From Corallococcus sp. AS-1-6 (GTDB lineage: Bacteria; Myxococcota; Myxococcia; Myxococcales; Myxococcaceae), in contig NZ_JAIQDE010000038.1 of assembly GCF_020037015.1 (NCBI RefSeq), positions 16,376 through 80,375 on the forward strand: DNA of 64,000 nucleotides, in the 5' to 3' direction. Positions 8,665 to 17,361 of the stretch are shown here, one piece after another. The notes below the pieces were generated by a model. That model made no database searches and was not told the origin of the DNA. It saw nothing but the letters and a program-made list of their open reading frames with translations. Numbering within the stretch: the first letter of the stretch is position 1; each line of letters opens with the position of its first letter. The translations under genes were made by a program, and so were the position numbers.

Positions 8665-9198
8665 ATGCGGAACCGTGAGCGGGTGATGCTGGGGAGCGCG
8701 GTGGTGCTGGTGGCCGCGCTCATCGCCGTGGCGTGGTGGCCGTCGCGCGAGGCCTCTTCGCCCGCCGCGCCGCCTCCCGCGCGGAGCGTGGGCCCCGGCC
8801 CGGTGACGGCGGCCCAGGTGTCGCCGGAGCGCGCGGTGCCGGTGCGCACTCCGGACCCCGCGCCGCCCCACGCCACGGTGGTGCCGCCCTCGCCCGGGGA
8901 CGTGCCGCCGGAGCCGGAGGTGGCCAACGCGCCGCCGCAGCCGAACGACGCCATCGAGGAAGAGAAGCCCCAGACGGCGCGCTGGAAGCTGGAGAAGACG
9001 GAGCACATCGCCACGCTGCTGGGGCGGGACGTGTCGCGGCTGGAAGGCGAGCGGCAGGAGGCGAAGTCGCGCGGGGACAAGGCCCGCGTGGAGCAGGTGG
9101 ACGCGCTGCTCCAGCGCCACCGCGTCCGCCTGGACGAGCTGCGCGAAGAGGCCCGCACCCTGGCCGAGGCCGCGCGCGACGAGCCGCCGGAACCCTGA
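8665..9198 (+). CDS. Single-pass membrane protein with Pro-rich linker and coiled coil
   Basis: 177 residues. One transmembrane helix (about residues 9-24, 'GSAVVLVAALIAVAWW') is followed by a Pro/Ala-rich extracytoplasmic linker (30-90). The C-terminal region is highly charged (about 95-170) with heptad-like Leu spacing ('LLGRDVSRLEGERQEAKSRG', 'QRHRVRLDELREEARTLAEA'), consistent with a coiled coil. AGGGGG lies 8 nt upstream of the ATG. It ends the apparent three-gene run from 7368. The family is not recognised; a structural or tethering role is inference. Confidence 0.75.
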   Translation: MRNRERVMLGSAVVLVAALIAVAWWPSREASSPAAPPPARSVGPGPVTAAQVSPERAVPVRTPDPAPPHATVVPPSPGDVPPEPEVANAPPQPNDAIEEEKPQTARWKLEKTEHIATLLGRDVSRLEGERQEAKSRGDKARVEQVDALLQRHRVRLDELREEARTLAEAARDEPPEP

Positions 9199-9234
9199 CG
9201 GACGGGCGGAGCTCCCCCGCCGGAGGCGCTCTGG

Positions 9235-9265
9235 ACAAAGCTGTCCGACAGTCGGACAGGTTTGG
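9235..9265. repeat. Palindromic repeat copy 1 (perfect 19 bp core at 9241-9259)
   Basis: The half-site CTGTCCGAC is followed by a single A and then its exact reverse complement. The core and 3' flank match the 25-bp element found twice near 23.7 kb; the two outermost left bases differ. This copy lies 42 bp after the stop of the 8665 gene and about 195 bp before the MFS gene. It could be a terminator-like hairpin, an operator or a REP-type element. Confidence 0.75.
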
Positions 9266-9453
9266 CGGACCGCGCCGGGGGAGGTGGGCCCCTGGCTTGG
9301 GGGCCTGCCGGCGGGGGTTGCCTGCCTGGCTGCTCTCCGGCCTGGGCGCCGCGCCCGCTTCACGCGAGGACCCCGCCGCTTCGCGCTGGGAGTACAAGCG
9401 CTTCTGCCGGACGCGGCGCGGCCTTCACACAGGCGTGACAGGCACGTTGCCGC

Positions 9454-10914
9454 GTGCGCATAGAAAAAGACGTGTCCGTTTCCACCGCGACCGCCTCCAC
9501 CGCGCCCACGAGCACCCCGTCCACCCGAGGCTCCCGGCTGGCATCCATCGCGGTGGCCAGCGCGCTGTTCATGGAGTTCCTGGACTCCACGGCGCTGTCC
9601 ACCGCGCTGCCCACGCTGTCCGTGGCGTTCGGCACCGACCCCGTCCACCTCAAGCTCGCGCTGACGTCGTACATCCTGGCCCTGGCGGTGCTCGCGCCCG
9701 CGAGCGGGTGGATCGCCGACCGCTTCGGTCCGCGCCGCGTCTTCATGACCGCCATGGTCGTGTTCCTCGCGGGCTCCGTGCTGTGCGGCTTCTCCCAGAC
9801 GCTCGCGCAGCTCGTCGTCTTCCGCACGCTCCAGGGGCTGGGCGGCGCGCTGATGGTGCCCGTGGGCCGGCTCATCGTCGTGAACTCGGCGCCGCGCGAG
9901 AAGCTGGTGTCCGCGATGAGCTGGTTCACCATGCCCGCGCTGATGGGACCGCTGCTGGGCCCGCCGCTCGCGGGCCTCATCCTGGGCGTCGCGGACTGGC
10001 CGTGGATCTTCTTCATCAACGTGCCGGTGGGCCTCCTGGGCATGTGGGCCGTGGCGCGCTTCGTGCCCCCGCTGAAGCAGCCGGACCCCGGCCCCTTCGA
10101 CACGAAGGGCTTCGCCCTCGCCGTGGTCGCCATCACCGCGCTGATGGGCGCGGCGGAGACGGTGGGCATCGGCCTGGTGCCGTGGCCCGTGCAGGCGGGC
10201 ATCACGTGGGTGGCGGTGGGGGCGCTGGTGGCCTACGTGCGGCACGCGCGGCGCACGCCGCGCCCGGTGCTCAACCTGCGCCTGTTCCAGGTGGACACCT
10301 TCCGCGCCAGCATGATGGGCGGCGCGCTGGTGCGCATCGGCCTGGGGGCGACGCCCTTCCTCCTGCCGCTGCTCTTCCAGGTGGCCCTGGGCTGGGGGCC
10401 GCTGGAGGCGGGGCTCGTCACCATCGGGACGGGGCTGGGGGCCTTCGCGTGCAAGCCGGTGGCGCCCGCGCTCATCCGCCGCGTGGGCTTCCGCCAGACG
10501 CTCATCGCCTCCAACCTGCTCACCGCCGCGCTGACGGCCGTGCCCGCCTTCTTCGGCGTCACCACGCCCATCCCGCTCATCATCGGCACGCTGATGTTCA
10601 GCGGCTTCATGCGCTCGCTGCAGTTCACCGCCACCAACACGATGGCCTACGCGGACCTCCCCCGGGAGTCGGTGAGCAACGCCTCCACCGTCGCGGTGGT
10701 GACGCAGCAGATGGCGCTGAGCGTGGGCATCAGCTTCGGCGGCCTGATGCTGCACGTGGCGCGCGGCGGCGGTGACGTGCGCCTCACGCCGGACCGCTTC
10801 CTCCTGCCGTTCCTCGCCATCGGCCTCGTGTCGTCGCTGGCCGGGCCGCTCTTCCGCCGGCTGCGCCCGGACGCGGGCGAGCACATCGGCGGCCGGGCCG
10901 CGGCGCGCGGCTGA
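9454..10914 (+). CDS. MFS transporter, DHA2 (EmrB/QacA-like) drug exporter family
   Basis: 486 residues with about 14 hydrophobic segments. Family signatures include 'FMEFLDSTALSTALPTLS' in helix 1 with the typical Asp, 'GWIADRFGPRRVF' (MFS motif A between helices 2 and 3), and 'MGPLLGPPLAGLIL' (motif C, antiporter-type). Members expel drugs or other hydrophobic compounds by proton antiport across the inner membrane. The GTG at 9454 is the earliest start and has no Shine-Dalgarno; a GTG at 9472 is possible. It stands alone, about 190 bp after a palindromic repeat that might be an operator. The substrate cannot be predicted. Confidence 0.9.
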   Translation: MRIEKDVSVSTATASTAPTSTPSTRGSRLASIAVASALFMEFLDSTALSTALPTLSVAFGTDPVHLKLALTSYILALAVLAPASGWIADRFGPRRVFMTAMVVFLAGSVLCGFSQTLAQLVVFRTLQGLGGALMVPVGRLIVVNSAPREKLVSAMSWFTMPALMGPLLGPPLAGLILGVADWPWIFFINVPVGLLGMWAVARFVPPLKQPDPGPFDTKGFALAVVAITALMGAAETVGIGLVPWPVQAGITWVAVGALVAYVRHARRTPRPVLNLRLFQVDTFRASMMGGALVRIGLGATPFLLPLLFQVALGWGPLEAGLVTIGTGLGAFACKPVAPALIRRVGFRQTLIASNLLTAALTAVPAFFGVTTPIPLIIGTLMFSGFMRSLQFTATNTMAYADLPRESVSNASTVAVVTQQMALSVGISFGGLMLHVARGGGDVRLTPDRFLLPFLAIGLVSSLAGPLFRRLRPDAGEHIGGRAAARG

Positions 10915-11035
10915 AGCGTCCGGCGCGCGACACAGCCGCCGCTCCTTCGTAGGGCAGGCGGGCAGGCGGAGACCCTTTTTCCCACCTTCTTTCATCCCAC
11001 CCTCCCCACCAGTTTCCCGGCGGGGAATCCAACGG

Positions 11036-12502
11036 ATGGGGGTGGGAATGGGTTGGGCTGCACTCACAGGACTGCTGCTCGCGGGCATGACGGCGGCGAC
11101 GCCGCCCACGGCCATCCCGGTGCGGGGGGGCAACGCGCTGACGCTGCCCGCGCACCGGCACATCGTGCGCGTGTCGCGCAGCGAGGGCTCCGTGCTGCTC
11201 ACGGCCGTGCAGCAGGGCGGACAGGACGGGCACGGCCTGCGCCTGTTCCGCAGCGACAACGGCGGCGGCACCTGGAAGCAGGAGGGCGTCATCCACGACG
11301 GCTCCACCTACGACCGCGCGGACCTGGTGGCGGTGGGCAGGGACGTGGCGCTCGTCTACGCGGTGGAGACGCCGGACAGCACGGGCATCGGCGGCTCCAC
11401 GGCTCGCGACGTGTACTTCCAGTGGTGGCGCTACAGCGCGTCCAAGAACCACTGGCTCCCGGACAAGCCCGTGCGCGTGTTCGACTCCACCAGCTCCAGC
11501 ACCGCGTACTACCGCGCGGAGCTGGCGCGCGACTCCAAGGGCCGGCTCTGGGTGCAGGCCTTCTTCCGGGAGAAGGACGCGAGCAACACGCTGGTCATCT
11601 CCGTGAGCAGCGACGGCGGCTCCACCTTCCGCACGCAGTCCGCGCTCGCGCGGGACATCCCGAAGCGCGGCGGCGGGCGGCTCATCAGCCTGGGCAGCCG
11701 GCTGATGATGCTGTGGAGCTCGCACGACGGCCGCGACACCACGCACTACCGCATCCGGGATGACAGCGCGTCCGTGTCCACCTGGTCCTCCACGCGCACC
11801 GCCTTCTCCGACGGCATCTACCACGGCGCCGCGATGAGCGCGGTGGCGGACGGGAAGGGCGGCCTGCACCTGGTCTACAAGGACAACTCCGAGCGGCTGA
11901 GGTACCGCCGCTTCGACGGCTCCAGCTTCGGCTCCGCGGTGAAGGTGCTGGAGGACGGGGACTGGGCCACGCAGCCGGCGCTCGTGCGCGCGGGCAGCAG
12001 CCTGTATCTCTTCTACAACCAGCCCCGGAGCGACGGCTCCGGCTACCGGCTGTGGGTCCGCGCGCTGTCCTCCAGCGGCAAGCCGGGCGCGGGCAGGGAG
12101 CTCGCGTCGGTGTCCGGCTTCGCGGGCTACCCGGCGGCGCCGGACGTGCTGCCCTCGGGCGTGCCGCTGGTGTGCTTCTTCGGCATCGAGCCGTCCTCCG
12201 GCTCCAGCTCCCGGCTGTCCTTCTTCTCCACCAGCGCGTCGTCGCTCAAGTCCCAGACCGTGGCGGCGAGGCAGGCCCCGGCGGCGGAGGACGAGGACGG
12301 CGAGCGGTTCACCGCCACCGGCGGCCCGGCCGCGTCCCCGCCGCCCCAGGACCCTGGCGCGCTGGTGAGCGCCGCGACGAGCCCCTCCCAGCAGGCGATG
12401 GCCGCCGGGTGTGGCGGTGCCAGCGCGATGCTCGCGGTGGGGGTGACCTTCAGCCTGATGGAGTGGGGCCGCCGCCGGCGCGCCCCGGTCCTGCCCGGCT
12501 AG
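11036..12502 (+). CDS. Sialidase/BNR-repeat-like secreted beta-propeller with C-terminal membrane tail
   Basis: 488 residues. The short N-terminal hydrophobic signal ends near 'TAATPP'. Asp-box (BNR) motifs of the type S-x-D-x-G-x-T-W occur: 'SDNGGGTWK' and 'SSDGGSTFR'. These are typical of six-bladed sialidase-like propellers, but I see no full set of sialidase catalytic Arg/Glu/Tyr residues, so this may be a binding or other glycan-related protein. The C-terminus (about 455-488) has 'AAGCGGASAML', a hydrophobic helix and then 'GRRRR', a MYXO-CTERM-like surface-sorting tail. The start could be the ATG 12 nt later. Convergent with infC. Confidence 0.8.
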   Translation: MGVGMGWAALTGLLLAGMTAATPPTAIPVRGGNALTLPAHRHIVRVSRSEGSVLLTAVQQGGQDGHGLRLFRSDNGGGTWKQEGVIHDGSTYDRADLVAVGRDVALVYAVETPDSTGIGGSTARDVYFQWWRYSASKNHWLPDKPVRVFDSTSSSTAYYRAELARDSKGRLWVQAFFREKDASNTLVISVSSDGGSTFRTQSALARDIPKRGGGRLISLGSRLMMLWSSHDGRDTTHYRIRDDSASVSTWSSTRTAFSDGIYHGAAMSAVADGKGGLHLVYKDNSERLRYRRFDGSSFGSAVKVLEDGDWATQPALVRAGSSLYLFYNQPRSDGSGYRLWVRALSSSGKPGAGRELASVSGFAGYPAAPDVLPSGVPLVCFFGIEPSSGSSSRLSFFSTSASSLKSQTVAARQAPAAEDEDGERFTATGGPAASPPPQDPGALVSAATSPSQQAMAAGCGGASAMLAVGVTFSLMEWGRRRRAPVLPG

Positions 12503-12588
12503 CAGGGCAGGCCTTGCGTCGCGGGCCGCGGAAACGAACGCGGGCGGTCTCCCCGGGACAGGCTTCCCGAGGGGCACCGCCCGTGGGC

Positions 12589-12612
12589 GCGTCTCCCGGC
12601 GAGGGGAGACGC
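12589..12612. terminator. Hairpin terminator downstream of infC
   Basis: A perfect 9-bp stem (GCGTCTCCC, 12589-12597, with GGGAGACGC, 12604-12612) closes a 6-nt loop, 15 bp after the infC stop. It lies between two convergent genes and could serve both. There is no U-tract, which is common at this GC content. Confidence 0.65.
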
Positions 12613-12626
12613 GAGCCTGCACGCGG

Positions 12627-13379
<753 letters not shown>

Positions 13380-13589
13380 GTGAACATCCTCCAAAAAGGG
13401 TTAGCGGACCCACCACCCGTGAAGATGTGGCGGACCCTCCAATGTGTCAGTCCCCTCCGGCGGAGAAGGCAGGCGGGCGGCCTTCCGCCCCTCGGGGCAG
13501 GGAGACGTGCAACGGACTCTATCCGGTTCACGTCCCCCAGGGGCAAGGTAACGCGGGGCACCCCCCATTCCCATGACCCCCTGTTGCCT

Positions 13590-14849
13590 ATGATGCGCCC
13601 CATGGTGAAACGGTCCGCTGCGTCCGCCAGGGAGAGGACAGGATGCCGACCCTGGAGGGAGGTTGCGCTCGGGGCCGGGCTGGTGCTTGCCTGCCTGCCC
13701 GCATGCGGGCCGGTGGACGGCGGCCCTGGGGGGCCCCCCACCCCTGACAGTGCCCGGGGCCAGGCCCTGGTCCAGGGCTCGGACGCCCCCGGGGACCCGG
13801 CGGCGGTGGCGCTGGTGGCCCGGCGCACGCGCTGTGGAGGGGAGGCGCCGGTGCTCCTCTGCTCGGGCGCCCTCATCGCCCCGGACGTGGTGCTGACGGC
13901 GGCGCACTGCCTGGCCGTCTTCGGGGAGGCGGGCCCCTACGAGGTCTTCCTGGGCCCCACGCTGCTCCCGGAGCCCGGCCCCGGCGGGCGGTTCGTGCGG
14001 GTCACCCGGGCGGTGGCCCACCCCGGGTTCGTCCCGGCCACGCACGCCTGGGACGCCGCGCTCCTGCGGCTGGCGGTGCCCGTGACGGACGTCCCGCCCT
14101 TCCGGCTCCCCCAGGCGGGGGACGTCCCGGTGGCGCCGGGGGAGCTCGTGCGGGCGGTGGGCTACGGCGACACGAAGGACGCGGCCCGGCCCGCGGGCCA
14201 GCGGCGACAGGGGCTGCTCCAGGTGACGGCCGTCACCGGCGGCGCCTTCCAGGCCGGCCCCGCCCCGGCCATGACCTGCGTGGGGGACAGCGGCGGCCCG
14301 GTGCTGGGCGGCCCGGCGGGGAACGAGGTGCTCCGGGGTATCACCGTCAGCGGGGACGTGGCCTGCCGCGCGGAGGCGGTCCAGGTGCGGGTGGACGCGC
14401 TGGAGGACTTCCTCCGCCCCTTCCTGGAGGAGGCCCCGCCCCCCGCCCCCACCGGGACGCTCCCCCTGGACGCCCTCTGCGAGGAGGCCTGCGCGAGCGA
14501 CGCGGACTGTCCCTCCGGCCTGCAATGCGTCACCGCCGGCGCGGCTCCCGCCCGGTGCCTCCTGCCCGCGCTCCAGGCCGGGACCTTCGGCGCGGCCTGC
14601 ACGGAGGACGCGGCGTGCGGCGCCCGGGGCGTGTGCGCCCGCCTGGAGGTGGACGGGGACGGCGCCTGCCGCTGCTTCACCCCCTGCGAGGCCACCGTCG
14701 ACCCGCCAACACCGGACCTGGACCGGCCCGACGTCAGATGTGGCTGCGGCAGCGGCCCCGGCGCCCTGGGCGCTACACTCGCCGTCCTGCTGGGGCTGTT
14801 CTGGCGACAGTCTCCTCGCGCGCTTTCAGGAGGCCGGTTCCGGGTGTGA
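13590..14849 (+). CDS. Trypsin-like serine protease lipoprotein with MYXO-CTERM-like tail
   Basis: 419 residues. The N-terminus has a signal ending in 'LPACG' (lipobox-like). The S1 peptidase domain spans about residues 60-290 with the triad His106 ('TAAHC'), Asp155 ('AWDAALL') and Ser234 ('GDSGGP'). A Cys-rich region follows (about 310-390, 'CEEACASDADCPSGLQC', 'CTEDAACGARGVC'), resembling EGF/Dickkopf-like repeats seen on myxobacterial proteases. The end 'CGCGSGPGALGATLAVLLGLFW' is a MYXO-CTERM-like sorting signal. It should be an exported, surface-linked protease. In-frame ATGs at 13593 and 13602 are alternative starts; no Shine-Dalgarno helps decide. Diverges from infC. Confidence 0.9.
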   Translation: MMRPMVKRSAASARERTGCRPWREVALGAGLVLACLPACGPVDGGPGGPPTPDSARGQALVQGSDAPGDPAAVALVARRTRCGGEAPVLLCSGALIAPDVVLTAAHCLAVFGEAGPYEVFLGPTLLPEPGPGGRFVRVTRAVAHPGFVPATHAWDAALLRLAVPVTDVPPFRLPQAGDVPVAPGELVRAVGYGDTKDAARPAGQRRQGLLQVTAVTGGAFQAGPAPAMTCVGDSGGPVLGGPAGNEVLRGITVSGDVACRAEAVQVRVDALEDFLRPFLEEAPPPAPTGTLPLDALCEEACASDADCPSGLQCVTAGAAPARCLLPALQAGTFGAACTEDAACGARGVCARLEVDGDGACRCFTPCEATVDPPTPDLDRPDVRCGCGSGPGALGATLAVLLGLFWRQSPRALSGGRFRV

Positions 14850-14862
14850 CTCCGCGTGAAAG

Positions 14863-14888
14863 CGCCTACAGAACCGCAAGTGTAGGCG
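14863..14888. terminator. Hairpin after serine protease gene
   Basis: CGCCTACA (14863-14870) pairs perfectly with TGTAGGCG (14881-14888) across a 10-nt loop, 13 bp after the protease stop. There is no U-tract. Probably a terminator, since the next gene starts 70 bp later. Confidence 0.5.
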
Positions 14889-14957
14889 AAACTCCGCGAA
14901 TCCATTTCCGAGAATCAGGCATACACGTTTTCGGCAATCGCGAAGGTCCTTCCCCCC

Positions 14958-15560
14958 ATGGACTACAAGATCAAGTCGGGCGACACGCTGAGCGCGCTGG
15001 CCAAGCGCTTCAACACGGACGTGGATTCGCTGGTGAAGGCGAACCCGAACATCACCAACAAGGACCTCATCTACGCGGACGCGACCCTCAACATCCCGGG
15101 CAGCAAGGATGAGTTCCAGGCGCAGGGCGTGTCCAAGGGGCCGGACCTGACGGGCGGGGCGCAGCAGACGCAGGGCGCGCAGCCGGTGGGGGACGTGCCG
15201 CCGGGCCAGGTGGGGGATTGGATCAAGCAGGCCATGGACATCCTCAAGGCCAACGGCGTCCCCACGGACAAGATGAACCCCCAGGACATCGCGAAGATCA
15301 TCCAGCACGAGTCCAGCGGGAACCCGAACGCCATCAACCTCTGGGACTCCAACGCCCAGAAGGGCACCCCGTCCATCGGCCTGATGCAGACCATCCAGCC
15401 GACGTTCGACGCGTACAAGCTCCCCGGCCACGACAACATCCGCAACCCGGTGGACAACATCATCGCGGGCGTCCGCTACTCCATCGAGCGCTACGGCTCC
15501 GTGTCCAACGTCCCCGGCATCCAGGGCCTGAACAGCGGCAGCGGCTACGTCGGTTACTGA
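14958..15560 (+). CDS. LysM plus lytic transglycosylase (SLT) domain protein
   Basis: 200 residues. LysM occupies about residues 2-50 ('YKIKSGDTLSALAKRFNTD...LVKANPNI', ending 'LNIPG'). An SLT-type domain covers about 80-195 with the catalytic Glu in 'IIQHESSGNPNAIN' and the 'GLMQTIQPTF' motif. It should bind and cleave peptidoglycan glycan strands to 1,6-anhydro products. There is no signal peptide, so the protein would need another route (lysis, a dedicated secretion system or a holin-like path). Endolysins and secretion-system enzymes share this layout, but no phage or secretion genes are nearby. The N-terminal LysM order is unusual for housekeeping enzymes. Confidence 0.88.
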   Translation: MDYKIKSGDTLSALAKRFNTDVDSLVKANPNITNKDLIYADATLNIPGSKDEFQAQGVSKGPDLTGGAQQTQGAQPVGDVPPGQVGDWIKQAMDILKANGVPTDKMNPQDIAKIIQHESSGNPNAINLWDSNAQKGTPSIGLMQTIQPTFDAYKLPGHDNIRNPVDNIIAGVRYSIERYGSVSNVPGIQGLNSGSGYVGY

Positions 15561-15588
15561 CCGGCGCTGACAGGGCCCGGACGCACCG

Positions 15589-15633
15589 CGCCCCGCGGTG
15601 GAAGACGGTCGTCGCCGTCTCCCACGCGGGGCG
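15589..15633. terminator. Compound bidirectional hairpin terminator
   Basis: The outer arms CGCCCCGCG (15589-15597) and CGCGGGGCG (15625-15633) and the inner arms AGACGG (15603-15608) and CCGTCT (15615-15620) form one long stem-loop with a small internal bulge. It sits between convergent genes (stops at 15560 and 15657). Confidence 0.7.
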
Positions 15634-15656
15634 TCGTCATTTCCGGAAGCGGGCCG

Positions 15657-15953
15657 TCAGCCCCCGTGCAGCGGAGAGCGCTCCCGCGGGCCACCCGCGC
15701 TCTTGATGTGGATCTGGCTGGGCGCCTTCTTGCGCCCCCGGAGCCCCGTGCCCCGGTTGTTGCGCTTGGGGCCATGGTCGCCAGCGGCGGGGCCCAGCGT
15801 CACGCGCTTCAGCTCCTTCTGCCGCAACAGCGCCGCCGCGTCGTCATGGGCCAGCGTCTTCCGCCCATTGCTGGCCTGCACACTCGCCTGGGCCGCATGG
15901 GGATCCACGCGCCGCCTGTTCTTGATGCCTGCCACTCGGGTCCGCACGGACAT
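15657..15953 (-). CDS. Small highly basic protein of unknown function
   Basis: 98 residues. The ATG at 15953 has an excellent AAAGGAGG 6 nt upstream, which supports translation. The protein is rich in Arg, Lys and Ala ('AGIKNRRRVDPHAAQ', 'LLRQKELKRVTLG', 'RNNRGTGLRGRKKAPSQ') and has no signal peptide or membrane segment. A nucleic-acid or ribosome-associated role is conceivable from charge alone but is inference. It is transcribed towards the bidirectional terminator at 15589. No family recognised. Confidence 0.7.
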   Translation of the reverse strand: MSVRTRVAGIKNRRRVDPHAAQASVQASNGRKTLAHDDAAALLRQKELKRVTLGPAAGDHGPKRNNRGTGLRGRKKAPSQIHIKSAGGPRERSPLHGG

Positions 15954-16135
15954 GAAGTCCTCCTTTGAGTTGAGGTAGGGACCCCGGCGGGGTGTTGCCA
16001 TCCCTGGCGACGGGCGGGACAGGGGCCGCCCCGTGAGCATGCGGGACGCGGGCGCCCGGTGGCGCGGGATGACAGGGGGCACGCGGGCTGGCGGTCTCCC
16101 GGGAGCGGGAATCCCGCCCGGACCGCGCCGCGGCC

Positions 16136-16651
16136 TCAGGTCAGGTCTTCGTTGTCGCGGCGGGCGCGCTTCTTCGCCTTGGGCTTGCCAGGCCTGGCCG
16201 CCTTGGCCTTCTTCTTCTCCGTGGTCTCCGGCGGGAACAGCCAGCCGTCCTCGGGGCGGGGCTGGGAGGCGTTCACCGGCTCCAGGTGCTGGCCGCGGCA
16301 GCCCCGGCACCAGGACTGCGGACGGCGCTGGCCCTGGCTCATGATGCGGAAGCCGAAGTCCTGCTCCGTGGGCCCCACGTGGCCGCAGCGCGGGCAGCGC
16401 GTCATGGACGTGGTGCCCGTCTCCCGGGCCTTCTCCTTCCCGTGCTCCACCACCAGGGCGAGCGCGGCGGCGAACCCCAGCTTGCGCTCAGAGGGCACGT
16501 GGAACTGACGCGCGCGCTTGCGGGCGCCCCGGCCCATCACGGGCAGGAGGTCCAGGCCTCCCAGGAGGTTGCGCTGCTCCAGGACTCGCGACGGAGACGA
16601 TGGCGGGGTCGAGTGGCTCACGCGATCATTTCTACGGGAGGGGTCTGACAT
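16136..16651 (-). CDS. Zinc-ribbon protein with basic C-terminal tail
   Basis: 171 residues. Two Cys pairs, 'CPRCGHVG' and 'CRGCRG', about 30 residues apart make a zinc ribbon in the middle (about 95-135). The N-terminal 60 residues are Ser/Pro/Arg-rich, and the C-terminus (about 145-171) is Lys/Arg-rich ('KKKAKAARPGKPKAKKRARR'), suggesting nucleic-acid contact. The ATG at 16651 is preceded only by a weak GAAG. A longer open frame continues to 16852 but reads through low-complexity sequence. Family not identified; it lies upstream of the small basic protein gene in the same direction. Confidence 0.68.
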   Translation of the reverse strand: MSDPSRRNDRVSHSTPPSSPSRVLEQRNLLGGLDLLPVMGRGARKRARQFHVPSERKLGFAAALALVVEHGKEKARETGTTSMTRCPRCGHVGPTEQDFGFRIMSQGQRRPQSWCRGCRGQHLEPVNASQPRPEDGWLFPPETTEKKKAKAARPGKPKAKKRARRDNEDLT

Positions 16652-16716
16652 GCCCGCTTCACGCGCCGGGTCGCCAGGTCCCGCTCCATTCGGAGGTCTG
16701 GACACATGTTCAGTAA

Positions 16717-16735
16717 CCCCTGGCATTTCCAGGGG
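16717..16735. promoter_or_regulatory. Perfect 7-bp hairpin in the divergent spacer
   Basis: CCCCTGG (16717-16723) and CCAGGGG (16729-16735) close a 5-nt loop in the 218-bp spacer between the divergent genes at 16651 and 16870. It could be an operator or an mRNA leader hairpin. Nothing else stands out in this spacer. Confidence 0.35.
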
Positions 16736-16869
16736 ATTCCTCCCGGCGGCCGGGTGGGGGTGGGGCGCCTGGGGGCGGGGCCCGCCTGCCTGCCGGGCGC
16801 GGACCGGGGTGGGGGTGCCCACCTTCCAGGAGGTCCCATCCCCCCCTTTCACCCGCCGGAGGTGTGCCC

Positions 16870-17328
16870 ATGGCCCAGGCCCACGACACCGAAACCGAGA
16901 AGCAGGAACGCCAGGCGCGGCGGCACGAAGCCCACGTGCGCTCCACCTACGCGGCGTTCATCCACCACCTGTGTGACTTGAGCGCCCTGCCGCCCGCGCT
17001 CGCGGAGTCCGCCGCCGTGTCGGTGCTGAGCGCGCTGGAGCGCCGGCTCATGCCCAACGGGGCGCGCAACCTGGAGTCCCAGTTGCCGCGGATGCTGGTG
17101 GAGTTCCTGCCGCCCCCGGAGGCGCGCCCCCCGCGCCCGCACCGCTTCGGCCGCGAGGAGTTCGTCGCGTCCGTGGCGGAGGACCTCCAGATGCCGGCGG
17201 ACCAGGCGGAGCTGGTGGTCCGCGCGGTGCTGCGCGCCTTCCAGGACCAGATTTCAGAAGGCGAGGCGGACAAGGTCGCCAGCAACCTGCCCGCCGACCT
17301 GCAGGCCCTCTGGCGCCTCACGCAGTAG
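16870..17328 (+). CDS. DUF2267 domain protein
   Basis: 152 residues. GGAGG lies 7 nt before the ATG at 16870, preferred over the GTG at 16864. After a charged N-terminus the sequence has two related helical halves: residues about 25-80 ('FIHHLCDLSALPPALAESAAVSVLSALERRLMPNGARNLESQLP') and about 90-150 ('EEFVASVAEDLQMPADQAELVVRAVLRAFQDQISEGEADKVASNLP' pattern). This is the DUF2267 layout. Members are soluble helical proteins of unknown function, often near stress genes. Convergent with the 5'-nucleotidase gene, 33 bp apart. Confidence 0.8.
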   Translation: MAQAHDTETEKQERQARRHEAHVRSTYAAFIHHLCDLSALPPALAESAAVSVLSALERRLMPNGARNLESQLPRMLVEFLPPPEARPPRPHRFGREEFVASVAEDLQMPADQAELVVRAVLRAFQDQISEGEADKVASNLPADLQALWRLTQ

Positions 17329-17361
17329 CCCACCGTGAGGCGCGGCTCGGATGGTCCCTGG

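Noticed and set aside
8215..11307. Minus-strand open frame of about 1030 codons
   Set aside because: It runs antisense through four well-supported plus-strand genes, has Arg/His/Gly-rich composition typical of shadow frames in high-GC DNA, and shows no domain signature.
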